Shown: piece by piece, positions 61,543-64,000 of the stretch
How the letters are laid out: the number at the start of each line of letters is the position of its first letter
Position numbering within the stretch: the stretch's first letter is position 1
Origin: Bifidobacterium myosotis
GTDB lineage: Bacteria; Actinomycetota; Actinomycetes; Actinomycetales; Bifidobacteriaceae
Reading direction: 5' to 3'
Assembly (NCBI RefSeq): GCF_002259745.1
Contig: NZ_MWWW01000008.1
Location: forward strand, 62,001-126,000
DNA: 64,000 bases
The notes under the pieces: generated by a model
What the model was told of the DNA's origin: nothing
Seen by the model: only the letters and a program-made list of their open reading frames with translations
Database searches by the model: none
Position numbers and translations under genes: made by a program

Positions 61543-64000
61543 TCACGCCGGGTCCACGATGACATGAGAACGGATCGGGGTACCGGCGGGCACCCGCCAG
61601 ATGGCTTGGGCGCGTCCGAAATAGGTGGTACAGGAATTGCCGGCGAGCTCGTCGGCCGTGATGGGATTGGCACTGGCCACGCCGAGCAGTTGGGCGTCGG
61701 AGCAGGCATACGCGGGCATGTCACGAGACGGCTCGCGTGGCGTCACGGTCCCGAAGGCACTGGACATGTCCCGTACCTCATGCGATACCTCATGCGATAC
61801 CTCACGCGGCGACACGCGCAGTACCTCGCTCGGCGCTTCATGCGGCGACGCGCCCGCCGGCCGTACCGGTTCCGCCGCAATCAGCGGGTTCGCCACCGTC
61901 TCATTCACCGACTCATTTGCCGACTCACGGAACAGCCCCTGCGATGAATCATGCGGCGCCGCCTCGCATCCGTCACCAATCACCGTGATACTACGGTCAT
62001 CGGTCACATGGACCACCCCACGCGCGTCGGTCAGGGCGATGGATTCGAACACCAATTCCGTATCATCCCAGCGCGGATCGTTCTTCGGATACGGGTTCGG
62101 CACGCGCTCAACGCTCGTGGTCACCACCATCTCATCAGCCTGCGCCGACACCAACGTATCCCGTCCAAGCTCGAGCCCGGCGGCGTCGTAGGCCACGGCC
62201 GTCAACTCCCCCGGCTCGTACGGTACGCGGAACCGAGCCATACACCGGTACACCGGCGCCATGCCGATCTCACGACCATCAAGCAGCAGCCGAACGTGCC
62301 GTCCGCCGGAATACACCTCCACCAGAGCGTCGCGTCCTTCGTAACCGGCCCAGGACCAGCTGGCCACGCCGTCATGTCCGCGTTCGATGAATCGCGCGGT
62401 GCGTCCAGGTCTCGTCGCGCCGTCGCCATACAGCAGCTGCATCGGCCGTACGGTGATGGCGGGTCGGCGACGCACGCCGGTGACGATCTGCCGGTACAGC
62501 ATTTGTCCGGTCGCCCGACCGGTGATGTCGATGAGTCCGGAGCCGCCGAGCAATCCCGGATACCGGCGGTACGGCCCGGTGAGCCTCCCACGGAGAGCCA
62601 TGTGGTCACCGTACTCGCGCATCCAGCCGTCCGGTTCCGGATTCGCATAAGCCCAGGCGCTGACCGACGCCTCGCCGATGTAGTCCCAGCCGGTCCACAC
62701 GAAGTCGCCGATGAGATAGGGCAGTCGGCGCATGGCCGGCCAAGTGAAGGCGATTTCCTGCGGATAGGTCTCACTCGCGCAGAACACGCGCTCAGGATGG
62801 ACGCGGTGGAAGTACTCCGGTCCCTGACGACAGTAGTTGAGCCCCGCCACATCGACCTCGCAGAACACGGCGTTGGTCTGCCGGTCCATAACGCCGGTGC
62901 GCAGCGCAAGCGGCATGAGCCGGTCGATCATGGTGAGCAGAATCGGTCCGGAGGCATGTTCGAGCGTGGTGTTGAGACCCGGCTCGCCCTCCACTGTGGC
63001 ATCATGCTCGTCCATACCGGCCTTGGTGCGGGCGGCCAGCGACAGTGAAATCGGATTCACGCAATCGATGACAGGTCGACTCGGGTCCAACGACCGGATG
63101 ATCGAGCGCATCGACCGGGCGGCTTCGGCCGCACGCGGCGATTTGGTGTCCGCGATCTCGTTGCCGATGGAATACAGCACCACGCTTGGGTGATTGCGGT
63201 CCTTGCGCACCATCGCGGCCAGATCGCTGGCGTAATGGTCGCGGAAGGAGGAGGCGTAATCATAGGAGGTCTTGTGCATCCACCACATGTCGAACGCCTC
63301 GTCCATGACCAAAAGCCCCACCTCGTCGCACGCATCGAGGAATGCCTTCGACAGCGGGTTGTGGGCCGAGCGGACGGCATTGAAGCCCTGCTCCCTCATG
63401 ATGCGGGCGCGACGGTATTCGGCCTGCGGGAAGGTGGCCGCGCCAAGGATGCCGTTGTCGTGGTGCACGCAGCCGCCGTTGAGCAGCACACGCTTGCCGT
63501 TGAGCCGAAGACCATGCGTCGCATCGCAGGTCAACGTGCGTATGCCGAAACGTTCGACGTGGGTGTCGAGCAGCGTACCGGTATTGTGGTCGTTGTTGAT
63601 GGTGTTGCCATCGTTGTCACCGGAAACATCGTCATCATCGGTCCTGTACAGCGCGATTCGCGCGGTGTACAGCACCGGCGATTCCGGCGACCAGGGCCGC
63701 GCACACGGGATGATGCCGGTTACCCCACGGAACTGGGCGACCATGGTGCCGGAATCATCCATAATCGTCGTTCGCAGGTACTGGTTCGCGGCAATCGGCT
63801 GGTCGAGTTCGACGGCGACGGTGGCTGAATCGTCGTGAGACACTTCGGCGGCATCCGGGAGGGAAACAGTGCTGACGCGAACGCCGTTCGGACGAATCAC
63901 GTCGAATATGGCATGGGCAGTGGACGGACCGGACGAATCAGGCATGCCGGATGCGTTAGCGCCTGTATCGGCGGCGGACGTGCCCTTCGTATCCGCGACC
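61543..64000 (-). CDS. GH2 family beta-galactosidase, N-terminus beyond the window
   Basis: At least 819 residues are open; the frame stays open to the window edge, so the N-terminal part is missing. Central TIM barrel: NGKRVLLNGGCVHHDNGILG, ARIMREQGFNAVRSAHNP, acid/base Glu in LYSIGNEIADT and the nucleophile region CASETYPQEIA. The C-terminus has a Ser/Glu/Val-rich low-complexity stretch with SHEVSHEV repeats before a final domain ending SHVIVDPA. Cleaves terminal beta-galactosides, perhaps from milk or plant glycans. Confidence 0.88.
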   Translation of the reverse strand, partial: VADTKGTSAADTGANASGMPDSSGPSTAHAIFDVIRPNGVRVSTVSLPDAAEVSHDDSATVAVELDQPIAANQYLRTTIMDDSGTMVAQFRGVTGIIPCARPWSPESPVLYTARIALYRTDDDDVSGDNDGNTINNDHNTGTLLDTHVERFGIRTLTCDATHGLRLNGKRVLLNGGCVHHDNGILGAATFPQAEYRRARIMREQGFNAVRSAHNPLSKAFLDACDEVGLLVMDEAFDMWWMHKTSYDYASSFRDHYASDLAAMVRKDRNHPSVVLYSIGNEIADTKSPRAAEAARSMRSIIRSLDPSRPVIDCVNPISLSLAARTKAGMDEHDATVEGEPGLNTTLEHASGPILLTMIDRLMPLALRTGVMDRQTNAVFCEVDVAGLNYCRQGPEYFHRVHPERVFCASETYPQEIAFTWPAMRRLPYLIGDFVWTGWDYIGEASVSAWAYANPEPDGWMREYGDHMALRGRLTGPYRRYPGLLGGSGLIDITGRATGQMLYRQIVTGVRRRPAITVRPMQLLYGDGATRPGRTARFIERGHDGVASWSWAGYEGRDALVEVYSGGRHVRLLLDGREIGMAPVYRCMARFRVPYEPGELTAVAYDAAGLELGRDTLVSAQADEMVVTTSVERVPNPYPKNDPRWDDTELVFESIALTDARGVVHVTDDRSITVIGDGCEAAPHDSSQGLFRESANESVNETVANPLIAAEPVRPAGASPHEAPSEVLRVSPREVSHEVSHEVRDMSSAFGTVTPREPSRDMPAYACSDAQLLGVASANPITADELAGNSCTTYFGRAQAIWRVPAGTPIRSHVIVDPA

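Overview
The window is a chromosomal segment of a high-GC actinobacterium, almost certainly a Bifidobacterium. The evidence is the EF-Tu/EF-G/S7/S12 protein sequences, AAGGAGG ribosome binding sites, sugar ABC transporters encoded without an ATPase, a single very long PurL with its glutaminase domain fused on, and PurT. I cannot fix the species. I see no transposase, integrase, prophage genes or CRISPR array. The left edge lies just downstream of a solute-binding protein gene. The right edge cuts a GH2 beta-galactosidase gene.

Layout. 0.1-5.4 kb: carbohydrate ABC uptake operon (two permeases, binding protein; minus strand) divergent from a DUF624 membrane protein, with two AT-rich palindromic operators between them. 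5.4-12.9 kb: small accessory genes, each beside its regulator (PH-domain protein, TetR/acetyltransferase, CMD-family protein, AEC transporter, PadR/NADP-reductase-like protein, MATE pump). 12.9-22.4 kb: UvrA-like ATPase coupled to a membrane Ser/Thr kinase, an HTH protein, a 36-residue membrane peptide, a membrane protein, a zinc-ribbon protein, an SPFH/SHOCT protein and a membrane-anchored HTH protein; possibly an envelope or DNA stress module. 22.4-26.7 kb: GntR/membrane protein pair, alcohol dehydrogenase and an orphan DUF4391 gene. 27.2-31.6 kb: the str operon rpsL-rpsG-fusA-tuf. 32.3-37.7 kb: bile-acid/sodium symporter family gene with a damaged start, tRNA-His, threonine aldolase, GT4 glycosyltransferase and aminotransferase.

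38.4-59.4 kb holds six purine synthesis genes (purT, purC, purL, purF, purM, purD, all plus strand). They are interrupted by a lipoprotein, a VOC protein, a lactonase, a DNA glycosylase, an NhaC-type antiporter, an aldo/keto reductase and an SOS-type Y-family polymerase with its YolD-like partner. PurF, PurD, PurT, PurL, PurM and PurC together cover PRPP to SAICAR except the AIR carboxylase step; purE/K, purB and purH are not here. 59.8-64 kb: aldehyde dehydrogenase and GH2 beta-galactosidase.

The most unusual content is between the genes. At least seven spacers carry structured repeats: 21-bp and 19-bp palindromic unit arrays arranged as inverted blocks, batteries of perfect 16-19 bp stem hairpins, a 116-bp inverted repeat, a 120-bp tandem pair with compensatory hairpin changes, and two MITE-like families with terminal inverted repeats. 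Several conserved enzymes also carry low-complexity insertions. The BASS transporter has an 8-bp tandem duplication that throws its start codon out of frame.
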